Shown: positions 1-8,869 of the stretch, piece by piece
Numbering within the stretch: the first letter of the stretch is position 1
How the letters are laid out: each line of letters opens with the position of its first letter
Source of the DNA: Streptomyces griseus subsp. griseus
GTDB lineage: Bacteria; Actinomycetota; Actinomycetes; Streptomycetales; Streptomycetaceae
Length of the DNA: 64,000 bases
NCBI RefSeq assembly: GCF_000720255.1
Contig: NZ_JOJE01000008.1
Coordinates: 1-64,000 of the forward strand
Direction: 5' to 3'
Made by a program: the position numbers and the translations under genes
The notes under the pieces: generated by a model
Database searches by the model: none
Told to the model about the DNA's origin: nothing
The model's input: only the letters and a program-made list of their open reading frames with translations

Positions 1-561
1 CAGCACGAAGTCCAGCGCGCCGTCGCCGTCGAGGTCGCCCACCGAGGCGTCGTTGGCCTCGTAGGTGTAGGCGACGCCGTCGGGGGTCGTGCCCCCGGCG
101 GGCGGGCTGATCGGGACGTCCTTGTAGCCGGTGCGGAACTGGATCGCGTGGACGGAGTCGGCCTGCTCGACGCCGTTCACGATCGGGCGGACGGTGTAGT
201 CGGCGGAGTTGGGCGCGCCGGAGTGGAAGTAGTTCGTGGAGCCGGTGATCGGGGCGGAGTTGACCTTCGTACCGGCTCGGTAGACGTTGAAGGACACGCT
301 GTCGGGGTCGGTGCCGAGCCAGCGCCAGCTGATCAGGTTGCCGCTGTCGGTGTGGACGCTGACGACTCCGCGGTCGAGCTTCTCCACCTGGCGGGCGGTG
401 GCTGCCATGGGGGTACCGCCCGCGCGAGTGAGTTCGAGCGTGGGGGACGTGCCGGCGTCGAGCGCGGTGAGTCCGGCGCCGGTCAGAGCCGTCGCGGCGG
501 TCAGGGCGGCGGCCACGGCGGTCGGTCGTCTGCGGTGCTTGTGGGGGTGCGGGTGCTGCAC
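1..561 (-). CDS. Rhamnogalacturonan lyase, PL11 family (N-terminal part, cut by window edge)
   Basis: Secreted enzyme expected to cleave the rhamnogalacturonan I backbone of pectin by beta-elimination. Only the first 187 codons are present. The GTG start at 561 lies 7 bases after an AGGAGG ribosome site. The product opens with a His/Lys/Arg-rich segment (QHPHPHKHRRR) and an Ala/Leu-rich hydrophobic stretch that fits a signal peptide. The YesW/YesX-type opening EKLDRGVVSVHTDSGNLI follows, then SWRWLG, and near the edge GDLDGDGALDFV, the Asp-rich calcium-binding repeat typical of the family. Full-length members run about 600 residues or more, so roughly two thirds lies outside. Family call is firm; substrate range is inferred. 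Confidence 0.85.
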   Translation of the reverse strand, partial: MQHPHPHKHRRRPTAVAAALTAATALTGAGLTALDAGTSPTLELTRAGGTPMAATARQVEKLDRGVVSVHTDSGNLISWRWLGTDPDSVSFNVYRAGTKVNSAPITGSTNYFHSGAPNSADYTVRPIVNGVEQADSVHAIQFRTGYKDVPISPPAGGTTPDGVAYTYEANDASVGDLDGDGALDFVL

Positions 562-599
562 GGGACGAACCTCCTGGAGGACGGACGGGTTCCGCTCTC

Positions 600-1060
600 T
601 CAGTCGTCGCGGGCCACCCGCGCGTTGCCGTACCTTCCGGCCAGTTCTGCGACCGTCCGGGCGATGCGTTCGCGGAGCCCGGGGGTCCTAGAACCTCGAT
701 GTCGGCGCCCAGACGCAGGAATTCGGCGTGGGCGTGGTCGACGGACTCGATGGGGACGGTGGCCAGGATCCAGCCATCCGCGTCCGCGTCACCGTCGGCC
801 CTCACCGCCCCGGCGAGCTTCGCACCCGGCGCCAGGCGCACCAACACCTCGTCGCGGTACAGGCGTTGCTGGAAGCGGCGCTGGTACGCCGTCCAGTAGG
901 CGGCCGGCGCGAAATCGTCCGGGCGGGTGAACGTCTTGTCCATGTCGGCGAGTTCGAGGATCTGATCGACGCGGAAGGTGCGCGGGCCGGGGCCGGCCAC
1001 GAGGTACCAGCGGCCTGCCTTCGGCACCAGTCCGTCGGGAGCAGGCGTTCTCGCTGGACG
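600..1060 (-). pseudogene. Decayed WYL-domain transcriptional regulator
   Basis: The reverse strand encodes the C-terminal half of a YafY/DeoR-like WYL regulator: GLVPKAGRWYLVAG, then RTFRVDQI, a PDDF-type motif and LGADIEVL. The N-terminal winged helix is missing, since homology stops around 1050, just before the methyltransferase gene ends at 1097. Near position 676-690 one base appears to be lost. Before it the frame reads EVLG; shifting the frame restores a normal WYL tail (LRERIARTVAELAGRY) ending at the stop at 600-602. With both a missing 5' end and a frameshift, the gene cannot make a functional regulator unless there is a sequencing error plus an unusual start. Confidence 0.7.
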
Positions 1061-1096
1061 GCGGGGAGGCCTGGCTGACCAACTGGGTCATGGAAT

Positions 1097-1843
1097 TCAC
1101 GCGTCCGACGGCCGCCGGAACGCCCGCAGGGTGAACTCGGGGTCGGGGCGCGGCCGGTCCTGGTCGGGCAGGGCCTCGAGCCGGGCGGCGAACCGGTCGG
1201 CGAGCGGCTCACCGGGCGGCAGCGTGACGAACCAGCCCCGCCGCAGGTCCGCCACGGCCCGGCGCGGGCTGCGCCCCTGGCCCCGGCCGCGGAAGCCGGC
1301 CCGGCCGGCCGGGACCAGACCGCTCGCGAGGGCGTACGACTCGACGAGCGCGACGGCGTCGGAGGCCGCGCGGCGCGGGCGGGAGGCGAGCACGGCGTCG
1401 ATGTCGCTGCCCACATTGTGCGAGGCGCCCTTGTCGACCGTGGTGATGTACACCCCGCCCGGCCGCAGCACCCGGGCGCACTCGGCGACGACCCGCCGCA
1501 CCTCCTCGGCCGGCTCCACGAGGTGCAGCAGCCACACACTGCTGACGGCGTCGAACTCCCCGTCCCGGAACGGCAGTCGCCGGCTGTCGGCGCGCACGAC
1601 GGCACCCGGCAGCCGCGCGGCAGCATGCCGCGCCATGGTCCGGGCGAGGTCGACACCGGTCACCCGCAGACCGTCCCGGGCCGCGAGGCGCCGGGTGACG
1701 ATGCCCGTTCCGCAGGCGACGTCGAGCAGACTGCGCGCCCCGGGCGGTACGAGGCTCAGGACGGCCTCGGCGGCGGCCGCCGCCCTGGGCTCACCCCCGC
1801 GGGAGACGTCGTAGCGCTCGGCTTCCTCGTCGTAGTCCAGCAC
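1097..1843 (-). CDS. Class I SAM-dependent methyltransferase
   Basis: A 248-residue Rossmann-fold methyltransferase. Motif I is LDVACGTGIVTRRLA at about residues 40-54, with the acidic ribose-binding position in VTGVDLA, and post-motif residues FDAVSSVWLLHLV around 118-130. The fold and length match the UbiE/COQ5-like Methyltransf_11 group, whose substrates range from quinones to small secondary metabolites. Nothing in the sequence fixes the acceptor. It reads on the reverse strand towards the WYL remnant. The start at 1843 is the first in-frame start giving a full motif I spacing. Confidence 0.8.
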   Translation of the reverse strand: MLDYDEEAERYDVSRGGEPRAAAAAEAVLSLVPPGARSLLDVACGTGIVTRRLAARDGLRVTGVDLARTMARHAAARLPGAVVRADSRRLPFRDGEFDAVSSVWLLHLVEPAEEVRRVVAECARVLRPGGVYITTVDKGASHNVGSDIDAVLASRPRRAASDAVALVESYALASGLVPAGRAGFRGRGQGRSPRRAVADLRRGWFVTLPPGEPLADRFAARLEALPDQDRPRPDPEFTLRAFRRPSDA

Positions 1844-1897
1844 GTCCGCTCCCCCGTCGCCGTAGCCGGCCGCTTTCCGGTGCTCCTTCGGCCTCCG

Positions 1898-2203
1898 TCA
1901 CCGCACCCCGTGCCCTGGAGCCAGCGCTTCCACGCGGCGCGCCAGCTCGAAATCCTGTTCGGTGACGGCTCCGCCCGCGCTGTGGGTGTTCACCGCGAGG
2001 GCGACCGTGTTGTAGCCGAGGGTCAGGTCGGAGTGGTGGCCGAGCTCCTCCTGGACCTGGGCGATGTGGATGACCAGGGCGGTCGCCGCGAAGTGGTCGG
2101 CGAGCCGGTAGACGCGGGTGATGCGGTCCCCGTCGAGGGACCAGCCGGGCAGCTCGGCCAGGCGCTCCTCGATCTCCTTCTGCGACAGCGGCTCGGGGGG
2201 CAT
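1898..2203 (-). CDS. Pterin-4-alpha-carbinolamine dehydratase (PCD/DCoH)
   Basis: A 101-residue protein of normal PCD length. The family signature is intact: HFAATALVIHIAQVQEELGHH, with the catalytic His-His region, followed by DLTLGYNTVALAVNTHSAGG with the second catalytic His. It dehydrates 4a-hydroxytetrahydropterin and so recycles the cofactor of aromatic amino acid hydroxylases. No hydroxylase gene is visible nearby. I chose ATG 2203 because a GGGAG ribosome site precedes it; an earlier in-frame start at 2230 would add nine residues without a better site. Confidence 0.88.
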   Translation of the reverse strand: MPPEPLSQKEIEERLAELPGWSLDGDRITRVYRLADHFAATALVIHIAQVQEELGHHSDLTLGYNTVALAVNTHSAGGAVTEQDFELARRVEALAPGHGVR

Positions 2204-2324
2204 GACGGTCGCTCCCTTCCTGGGTGGCACGTACCTGTCCAGCCTGCCACAGGAGCGGCGCCCCGGCCCTGGTCAGGCGTCCGGCCGGGGCGCCCACGGG
2301 CCTGCCTTGTGTACGGTCGTGCCC

Positions 2325-3167
2325 ATGACCACTGTCGCGTCCGGTCCCGCCGCCTCCGCCGTTCCCGTCGACAAGGGCGTGGGCCCGTTGCTGCGGGCGT
2401 GGCGGGAGCGACGGCGGGTGAGTCAGCTGGAGCTGGCGCTGCGCGCGGACTCCTCCGCCCGGCACATCAGCTTCGTCGAGACGGGACGCTCCCGGCCCAG
2501 CGAAGAGATGGTGCTGCGGCTGGCCGAGCACCTGGACGTACCCGTCCGGGAGCGCAACGCGCTGCTGCTGGCGGCCGGTTACGCCCCGCACTACCGGCAG
2601 ACCCCGCTCGACGACCCGGCGCTGGACGCGCTGCGCGCCGGTATGGAGCGGCTGATCCAGGGCTACGAGCCCTACCCGGCGCTGGTGGTCGACGCGACGT
2701 ACACCGTGGTCGCCGCCAACCGGGGCATCACGATGCTGCTGGAGGGCGTACCGGAGTCCCTGCTCACGCCCCCACTGAACGCGATGCGGCTGACGCTGCA
2801 CCCCCAGGGGCTGGCGCCGCGCATCCGCAACCTGCGGGAGTGGCGCGGCCATCTCCTCGCCCAGATGGAACGTCAGATCGCCCTGTACCGGTCGGAGCCG
2901 CTACGGGCGCTGTACGAGGAGGTGGCGGCCTACCCGCTGCCCGAGCCGGAGCCCGGGGCTGCGGCGCCCGGGGACGAACCCGCCGAGCCGGTGCCGTATT
3001 TCGCGCTGCCGATGCGGATCGACCACGAGGGCCGCACGCTGTCCTTCATCTCGTCGATCTCCACCTTCAACACGCCGATGGACGTGACGGTCGCCGAGCT
3101 GGCCATCGAGACGTTCCTCCCGGCCGACCCGGCGACGGTCAAGTACCTTCACTCGCTGACGGCCTGA
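2325..3167 (+). CDS. XRE-family regulator with MmyB-like ligand-binding domain
   Basis: A 280-residue cytoplasmic transcription regulator. An N-terminal helix-turn-helix lies at about residues 16-70 (LRAWRERRRVSQLELA, then SARHISFVETGRSRPS). It is followed by an MmyB-type domain (GYEPYPALVVDATYTVVAAN; STFNTPMDVTVAELAIETF near the C-terminus), which in relatives resembles a PAS fold and binds a fatty-acid-like ligand. The family often controls a neighbouring oxidoreductase or dehydrogenase. Here the divergent neighbour is the pterin dehydratase, about 120 bases away. The target is unknown. ATG at 2325 fits the start of family homology. Confidence 0.85.
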   Translation: MTTVASGPAASAVPVDKGVGPLLRAWRERRRVSQLELALRADSSARHISFVETGRSRPSEEMVLRLAEHLDVPVRERNALLLAAGYAPHYRQTPLDDPALDALRAGMERLIQGYEPYPALVVDATYTVVAANRGITMLLEGVPESLLTPPLNAMRLTLHPQGLAPRIRNLREWRGHLLAQMERQIALYRSEPLRALYEEVAAYPLPEPEPGAAAPGDEPAEPVPYFALPMRIDHEGRTLSFISSISTFNTPMDVTVAELAIETFLPADPATVKYLHSLTA

Positions 3168-3198
3168 CACGCACCCGCGCTCGCCAGGGTCCGGGTGA

Positions 3199-3891
3199 TC
3201 AGGCCGGGCCGGTGCGTTCCGCCCGGACCCGCTGGGCGACGTCGCGCAGCTTGATGTTGTGGTGCTGGGAAATGCGGCGCAGCACGCTGAAGGCGTCGTC
3301 CTCGCTCAAGTGGTGGCGTTCCATGAGGATGCCCATGGCCTCGCCTATGGCGTGCCGGGTCTCCACCGCGTGCTCGAGCTGATCGATGGTGCGGGCGTCG
3401 GCCAGGGCGACGGCGGCGTGGGAGGCCAGCAGCCAGCCGGCCGTCTCGATGTCCTCGCCGAAGGCGCCGGGTCGGCGGGCATACAGATTCAGCGCGCCGA
3501 AGTCCTCGTTGTCGGTGTAGAGCAGCACGCCGGTCATGCTCCCGATGTCCAGCGCGCGGGCCCGGGCCGCGAACCGCTCCCAGGTGGGCTGGGGCCGGGT
3601 CAGGTCAGCGATCCGGTACACGCGGTCGCCGTCCTTGCGGCGGGCCAGATCAAAACAGGGTCCCTCGCCCAACTCACCCTGCAAGCGGTCGCATTCCTCC
3701 ACGTTGTTGCCGCAGGCGGCCAGGGTCACCGCCCGGCCCTTGCGCACCGCCAGTATCCCGGCCGCGTCACAGCCCTCCACCAGCTTCACCGCGGAGGCCG
3801 CCACCTCGTCCAGCGTCGCCTGAACCGAGTCCTGCGCCAGCAGATCCCGCGCGAGCAGCGCCATCTGCTCGGCGTACTCACGCCACTCCAT
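3199..3891 (-). CDS. GAF and ANTAR domain protein
   Basis: A 230-residue soluble sensor and putative RNA-binding antiterminator. A GAF domain spans about residues 18-160 (CDAAGILAVRKGRAVTLAA; GPCFDLAR). An ANTAR domain covers the last 60 residues or so (LEHAVETRHAIGEAMGILME; DDAFSVLRRISQHHNIKL). ANTAR domains bind paired hairpins in nascent mRNA. The GAF ligand is unknown. It converges on the upstream XRE gene with a 31-base gap and faces away from the next XRE gene. A second protein of the same architecture is at 23106-23831. Confidence 0.88.
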   Translation of the reverse strand: MEWREYAEQMALLARDLLAQDSVQATLDEVAASAVKLVEGCDAAGILAVRKGRAVTLAACGNNVEECDRLQGELGEGPCFDLARRKDGDRVYRIADLTRPQPTWERFAARARALDIGSMTGVLLYTDNEDFGALNLYARRPGAFGEDIETAGWLLASHAAVALADARTIDQLEHAVETRHAIGEAMGILMERHHLSEDDAFSVLRRISQHHNIKLRDVAQRVRAERTGPA

Positions 3892-4107
3892 CCGCCACCA
3901 CCCGCCTCGATCACCCCTTCCCCGGCCTTGCACACGGGGAAGCCCTACGAGGGCGCTCCTTCCCCGGCATTCGGAAAGTACTTCGACGGCTTGCCTGATC
4001 GTGTCTCCCGCGTCCCACGTGACAAGTTCGTCCCGCCGCCCCCGTGAGATGGCGGCCGGAACATGACACACTGGCTCGGATCCTTCGGCGCGCAGGGGAG
4101 ACGTGGC

Positions 4108-4971
4108 GTGAGTGAGCGGCGGCCGGCGCCCACGGTGGGCCAGGTGGTGCTCGGCAAACGGCTTCAGGAGCTGCGCGAGGCGGCCGGCCTCAAGCGTGAG
4201 GAGGCGGCTCGCGTCCTGCACGTGGCGCCCGCGACCGTGCGGCGGATGGAGATGGCCGAGGTATCCCTGAAGATCCCGTACCTCCAGGTGCTGCTGGAGG
4301 CGTACGGGGTGCCCCCGGACGAGGCGACCGCCTTCGTGGCGCTGGCCGAGGACGCGAACAAGCCGGGCTGGTGGCAGCGGTTCCACGATGTGCTGCCGGA
4401 CTGGTTCAGCCTGTTCGTGAGCCTGGAGGGCGCGGCGCGGATGATCCGCTCGTACGAGCCGCACTTCGTGCCCGGACTGCTCCAGACCGAGGAGTACGCG
4501 CGCGCCGTCCTCGACTCCGGCACCATCGGCCAGACCACGCCGGAGGCGATCGAGCGGCACGTGTCGCTGCGCGTCGCCCGGCAGCGGCTGCTGGACGGCC
4601 CGAACCCGCCCCACCTGTGGGTGATCATGGACGAGACGGTGCTGCGCCGCCCGGTGAGCATCCGGCCCGAGGTGATGCGCGACCAGCTGGACAAACTGCT
4701 GGAGTACACCGAGCGCGACCGGGTGACCCTCCAGGTCGCCGAGTTCGCGGACGGGCCGCACCCGGGGACGTACGCGCCCTTCTCCCTGTTCCGCTTCGCC
4801 GAGCCGGAACTGCCGGACCTGGTGGTCACCGAGTATCTGACCGGTGCCCTGTACCTGGACTCCCGCGCGGAGGTCTCCGCGCACCTGGAGGTCCTGGACC
4901 ACATGACGACACACGCCGCGTCCGCCGAGCGCACCAGCAAGCTGCTGCGCGAGTGCCGCGAGAACTTCTGA
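4108..4971 (+). CDS. XRE regulator with DUF5753 domain
   Basis: A 287-residue protein. An HTH_31-type helix-turn-helix lies at residues 10-70 (GKRLQELREAAGLKREEAA). A DUF5753 domain follows (MIRSYEPHFVPGLLQTEEYA; FDDV-like SLFRFAEPELPDLVVTEYLT). These proteins are abundant in Streptomyces and often sit beside a DUF397 gene. No DUF397 partner is present; the partner here is the methyltransferase at 4989, 17 bases downstream, so the two are probably co-transcribed. The GTG start at 4108 follows GGGGAGACGTGGC. Any role in development is inference from the family. Confidence 0.87.
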   Translation: MSERRPAPTVGQVVLGKRLQELREAAGLKREEAARVLHVAPATVRRMEMAEVSLKIPYLQVLLEAYGVPPDEATAFVALAEDANKPGWWQRFHDVLPDWFSLFVSLEGAARMIRSYEPHFVPGLLQTEEYARAVLDSGTIGQTTPEAIERHVSLRVARQRLLDGPNPPHLWVIMDETVLRRPVSIRPEVMRDQLDKLLEYTERDRVTLQVAEFADGPHPGTYAPFSLFRFAEPELPDLVVTEYLTGALYLDSRAEVSAHLEVLDHMTTHAASAERTSKLLRECRENF

Positions 4972-4988
4972 GCGGGAGAAGCCGACCC

Positions 4989-5810
4989 ATGGCCGGATCC
5001 GACACCGACGCCCCGCCCCCGCGCATCGACACCAGCCGACCGCATCCTGCCCGGGTGTACGACTGGTGGCTGGGCGGCAAGGACAACTACCCGGTGGACG
5101 AGGAGCTGGCCCGCCGGATCCTCGCCGTGGACGGGAGCGTGCTGCGCGGGGCGCGGGCCAACCGCCGGTTCATGCAGCGGGCCGTCCGGACCGTCGCCGA
5201 GGCGGGGATCCGCCAGTTCCTGGACATCGGCACCGGCATCCCCACGGAGCCCAACCTGCATCAGGTGGCGCAACAGGTCGCGCCGGAGTCGAGGGTCGTC
5301 TACGCGGACAACGACCCGATCGTCCTCAGACAGGCGCAGGCGTTGCTGCGCGGCTCCGCCGAGGGCGGCACGACCTATGCGCACGCCGACGTACGCGACG
5401 TCGACACCCTGCTGGCCCGGGCCGCCGAATCCCTGGACTTCACCCGGCCGGTGGCGCTGTCGCTGGTGGCACTGACCCACTATCTGGACGACGAGCCCGA
5501 CGGCGACGACGTGTACGGCCTGCTGAAGAGGTACGTCGACGCGCTCGCGCCGGGCAGCCATCTGATCCTGTCCCAGGTCACCCCGGACCTGAACCCGGAG
5601 GCCGTCGGGAAGGCGGCCGAGCACTTCCGGCGCGGCGGCACGCCCTTCCATCCGCGCTCCCTGGCCGGGTTCGCGCGCTTCTTCGAGGGCCTGGAGCTGC
5701 TCGGGCCGGGCCTGATCCCGGTGTCCGGGTGGCGGCCGGAGCCGCAGGACGTGGCCCTGCAGGCGGAGGGCATAGTGCCGGTGTACGCGGGGGTGGCCCG
5801 CAAGGCCTGA
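4989..5810 (+). CDS. SAM-dependent methyltransferase, DUF574/Methyltransf_19 type
   Basis: A 273-residue protein of a family largely restricted to actinomycetes. It opens with the characteristic ARVYDWWLGGKDNYPVDE near residues 24-41, then ARANRRFMQRAVR, the SAM loop FLDIGTGIPTEPN and VVYADNDPIVL, where the acidic residue would bind ribose. The natural substrate is not known. It lies 17 bases after the DUF5753 regulator with a GGGAG ribosome site and is likely the second gene of that operon. Such regulator-methyltransferase pairs recur in Streptomyces genomes. Confidence 0.88.
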   Translation: MAGSDTDAPPPRIDTSRPHPARVYDWWLGGKDNYPVDEELARRILAVDGSVLRGARANRRFMQRAVRTVAEAGIRQFLDIGTGIPTEPNLHQVAQQVAPESRVVYADNDPIVLRQAQALLRGSAEGGTTYAHADVRDVDTLLARAAESLDFTRPVALSLVALTHYLDDEPDGDDVYGLLKRYVDALAPGSHLILSQVTPDLNPEAVGKAAEHFRRGGTPFHPRSLAGFARFFEGLELLGPGLIPVSGWRPEPQDVALQAEGIVPVYAGVARKA

Positions 5811-5942
5811 CTCCCGCCGACCACCGGACAGGCCGAGCAATTCGGGTCCATACTTGCGACACGCTGCGACACATGCGCCGATGTCCGGAATGCATGGAGT
5901 CGCGGCGGGAGTAACGACGCGGCGGGGGGCTGACGCACACTC

Positions 5943-6554
5943 ATGAGGACTCCGACACCATCCGGCACCGCCCCGTCCACGAGCCCGTGGCGGCTCGACG
6001 CGGAACGCCGTCTGCTCGCGCGGGCACTGGCCGAGCCGGTGGTGACCGAGGTCGCCCCGGAGGAGCTCCCGCTCTTCGAGCGGCGCGCCCGGAGCTACTT
6101 CCGCCCCCGGCTGTGGAGGCGCCGGCCCTTGTCGCTCGACGTCGTCGGACTGGCGGCCGACGTGGTGACACCCGCGGCGCTGTCGGCGGCGGTCGGGGTG
6201 CTGGGAGTGATGTCGGCCGAGCTGGTGAGCCGGTTGACCTCGCGCCTCGTGGACCGGGTGGCGCGCCGCCGGCGGCGGGCGGAGGTCGAACCGGCCGAGC
6301 CCACCGCACCCGCTGCGCCGCCGGTCGCCGCAGCGCCCGCGCCGACCGCCGCGGAGCTGGCCCGCTGGCGTGCGGCCGCGCTGTCGGGCGCCCTGCGCCA
6401 TGTCTCCGCGCAACGGGCCGAACGGGTGGCCGACTCGGTGCTGGCGGAACTGGTCCAGATGCTGGCGACGAACCCCCAGCCCGAACCCACAGCGGACCAG
6501 AGCCCACCCGGAACCCCACCCGAAGACGGAGACTCAGCGGCGACCGGGCGCTGA
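5943..6554 (+). CDS. Hypothetical protein, Ala/Arg-rich with hydrophobic segment
   Basis: A 203-residue protein that I cannot assign to a family. It has a charged N-terminal half (RLDAERRLLARALAEP, then RRARSYFRPRLWRRR). One moderately hydrophobic segment follows at about residues 65-90 (SLDVVGLAADVVTPAALSAA). Then come a basic patch, a Pro/Ala linker and a C-terminal helix (RAERVADSVLAELVQMLA). The stop at 6552-6554 is one base from the GTG of the M48 peptidase gene, so translation is likely coupled and the protein is probably a partner or regulator of that peptidase. The 132 bases before it hold distant inverted arms CTCCCGCCG/CGGCGGGAG. Confidence 0.7.
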   Translation: MRTPTPSGTAPSTSPWRLDAERRLLARALAEPVVTEVAPEELPLFERRARSYFRPRLWRRRPLSLDVVGLAADVVTPAALSAAVGVLGVMSAELVSRLTSRLVDRVARRRRRAEVEPAEPTAPAAPPVAAAPAPTAAELARWRAAALSGALRHVSAQRAERVADSVLAELVQMLATNPQPEPTADQSPPGTPPEDGDSAATGR

Positions 6555-6555
6555 C

Positions 6556-8802
6556 GTGCTCGTACGCGCTTTCCTCTTCTGTGTCGCCCTGATGGCCGCC
6601 GCAGTCACGATCGCCCTTCCGGCCACCACCAGCCGTCAGGAAGCCAACCTCGAGGCCAGCGGTCTGTGTTGGCCGGGTGCGCTCAGGGAGTTCCAGCTGA
6701 CCCTGCCGATGTCCCCGGTGGAACGCGAGATCCTTCGCCAGGTTCCGGTCTGGCCCCCGCAACGGGTGGCGAAGAAGTACGAACCGGCCCTGAAACGGTA
6801 CTTGGAGGAGCACTGCCCGCAGGCGGTGAACCCACGTGAGTCACGGGTGGGGCTCGCGCTGGGCGTCCTGGGGGTGGGGGGCTTCGTCCTGTACTGGCTC
6901 AGCCCGTACCAGCAGATCCTCTTCCGCCGCCTGCTCCGCCTGCGCCCCACACCGCGCGTCGGCGCAGCCCTCGGTTACCGACCGGACCTCGCCGACGCCG
7001 TGTTCCGGCTGGCTGACGACGCCGGGGTGACCGTGCACGGGGTGTGGCTGAACGCCGACGAGTACACCAAGAACGCTGTGGCGTTCGGGCACTGGGGGCG
7101 TCGTCACATCGAGCTCGCGAGCGGCATGGCGACGCTGTTCGACGAGGACCCGGGCACCTTCGAGGTCGTCGTCCGCCACGAACTCGGCCACATCCGCCAC
7201 CGCGACCTCGACGTCACCCACGGCGTCACCGCGCTGTGGGGAGCCTTCACCGTGCTGCTTGCCGCCGCCTTCTGCTTCGCCGTGTCCGGCGACGCCGGCG
7301 ACGGCCCGTACCTGCTGCGGCTCTCCTTCCATCTGGCCCTGCTCGCCTGCCTGTTGTACGCGGCCCGCAACACTTTCCTTCAGTCCCGGGAACTGCACGC
7401 CGACGCCTTCGCCGTACGTGGCGGCCCCCTCGGGACGGACGCGGGCAAGGAACGGCGACGGAAGCTGGACACCTTCTTCGCCGATCTGGCCGAGGCACGC
7501 GGCGGTACCGGTCTGCCGTTCGCCACCCACCCCGCCCTCCGGCGCCGCAGGGCGGCCCTGCGCCACTCCTCCCTGGCCGGTGAACTCACCGTCTGGGACG
7601 CCGCCTTGACCGGCTGTGTCGCCCTGCTGGCCGTCAACATACTGATGGGGAACAGTTTCGACATCATGCTGAGCGGGCTGCGCCTGGACCTTCTGAAGCC
7701 CGCCACGCTGCGGCCCGTCTACACCTGGCTGGCGCTCCCCCTGCTCCTGCCCGCCGGTGCCGTCCTGGGCGCCGGGATCCGGCACACGGTCGCCGCGTGG
7801 GGCGGTGTGCGCGGTGGGCGCGCCATGGTGGGGCGGCTGGCGCTGCTCGCTCTGGGGCTGTTCGCAGGGCTGTGCGCCGGGTGCGCGCTCCAGCCGGGCC
7901 AGGCGTTCGGGGACCGGTCCGTGCAGCTCCGCACGATGTGGTGGAGCCCGATCACCGACAGTCTCGGGCTCGGCCTCGCGCTGACGGCGGCGCTGTCGGT
8001 CCTGGCGCTCTCCCTGTTCGCCCTCGCGTGCGACGCCGTGTGCGGACCACGGGTGGTGTCCTGGTGGGCGGGCGCGTACGGCGTGGTCGTCACGGCCGCC
8101 TGGTTCCCCACGGCTCTTCCCGACGGAACTGCCCCGTACCTCCGCGCCGTGGTGGTCGGAGTGGCACTGCTCAGCGGCGGGCTGTCGGCGTTGCTTCGCC
8201 GACGGCCGGGACAGCCGCCCGCTCCCGTGCCGCTGGTCCCGGACGAGCCGGTGACACGGACCGAGGCTCCGGACGTGACGGGGCCGCGACTCCTGCTGGC
8301 GCATGCCGTCACCGCCGCCGCGGCGGTCGGCGCCGTCACCGTGGCGGCCGGCCTCCTGGTGAAGACTCCCGACGCGCCGTTCGCCCTGGTGGCCGCCTTG
8401 GGCCTGGTCTGCTGCGTCGGCGTCCTGGCCGGTGCGGCAGCCGCCCCTCACGACGCCGAGTTCCGGCGTCGCACCAGGTACGCCGTGGTCTGCCTTGCCG
8501 TGGGCGCGGGCGCGGGCTTTCTCCAGTCAGCGGGGACCGCCTTGCAGGGCGTACTGCCGGGCCTGCTGATCGGCGTGGCCGCGACCGGCGTCGCGGCGGC
8601 CGGCCGGATCTCGGCGGCCGCCGTCTACGCCTTCCGCCACCGCCACCGCCGCGGCTCGGCGATGGACTCGCCGGCGCCCGCTCCGGCTTCCCCGGTGCCT
8701 GCCCCGGCCACCTCGTCCGACGTCGCCCCGCAGCCGCGCCCGGCCGGTCCGCGAGGTGAGCCCGGGCACCGGCACCGGCGCACCACGGGACAGCACCGCT
8801 GA
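6556..8802 (+). CDS. Large membrane M48-family metallopeptidase
   Basis: A 748-residue polytopic membrane protein. An N-terminal hydrophobic segment is followed by an extracytoplasmic-looking region and another membrane segment (GLALGVLGVGGFVLYWL). The catalytic core comes next, with zinc motif HELGH at residues 208-212 and a third ligand plausibly E279 in SRELHADAFA. About eight further hydrophobic segments fill the C-terminal half, well beyond the 290-residue HtpX size. The family degrades misfolded membrane proteins or processes small proteins at the membrane. The GTG start is one base after the upstream stop. I trimmed an open extension upstream of 6556 because it overlaps that gene. Confidence 0.85.
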   Translation: MLVRAFLFCVALMAAAVTIALPATTSRQEANLEASGLCWPGALREFQLTLPMSPVEREILRQVPVWPPQRVAKKYEPALKRYLEEHCPQAVNPRESRVGLALGVLGVGGFVLYWLSPYQQILFRRLLRLRPTPRVGAALGYRPDLADAVFRLADDAGVTVHGVWLNADEYTKNAVAFGHWGRRHIELASGMATLFDEDPGTFEVVVRHELGHIRHRDLDVTHGVTALWGAFTVLLAAAFCFAVSGDAGDGPYLLRLSFHLALLACLLYAARNTFLQSRELHADAFAVRGGPLGTDAGKERRRKLDTFFADLAEARGGTGLPFATHPALRRRRAALRHSSLAGELTVWDAALTGCVALLAVNILMGNSFDIMLSGLRLDLLKPATLRPVYTWLALPLLLPAGAVLGAGIRHTVAAWGGVRGGRAMVGRLALLALGLFAGLCAGCALQPGQAFGDRSVQLRTMWWSPITDSLGLGLALTAALSVLALSLFALACDAVCGPRVVSWWAGAYGVVVTAAWFPTALPDGTAPYLRAVVVGVALLSGGLSALLRRRPGQPPAPVPLVPDEPVTRTEAPDVTGPRLLLAHAVTAAAAVGAVTVAAGLLVKTPDAPFALVAALGLVCCVGVLAGAAAAPHDAEFRRRTRYAVVCLAVGAGAGFLQSAGTALQGVLPGLLIGVAATGVAAAGRISAAAVYAFRHRHRRGSAMDSPAPAPASPVPAPATSSDVAPQPRPAGPRGEPGHRHRRTTGQHR

Positions 8803-8869
8803 CCGGCGCACCCGGACCTGTACACACGGACCGGCACCCACGGACCGGCACCCACGGAGGAGAGCCGGT

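Noticed and set aside
1418..3382. A 654-codon forward frame across the methyltransferase, pterin dehydratase and XRE genes
   Set aside because: Composition is low complexity and it conflicts with three recognisable genes in other frames.
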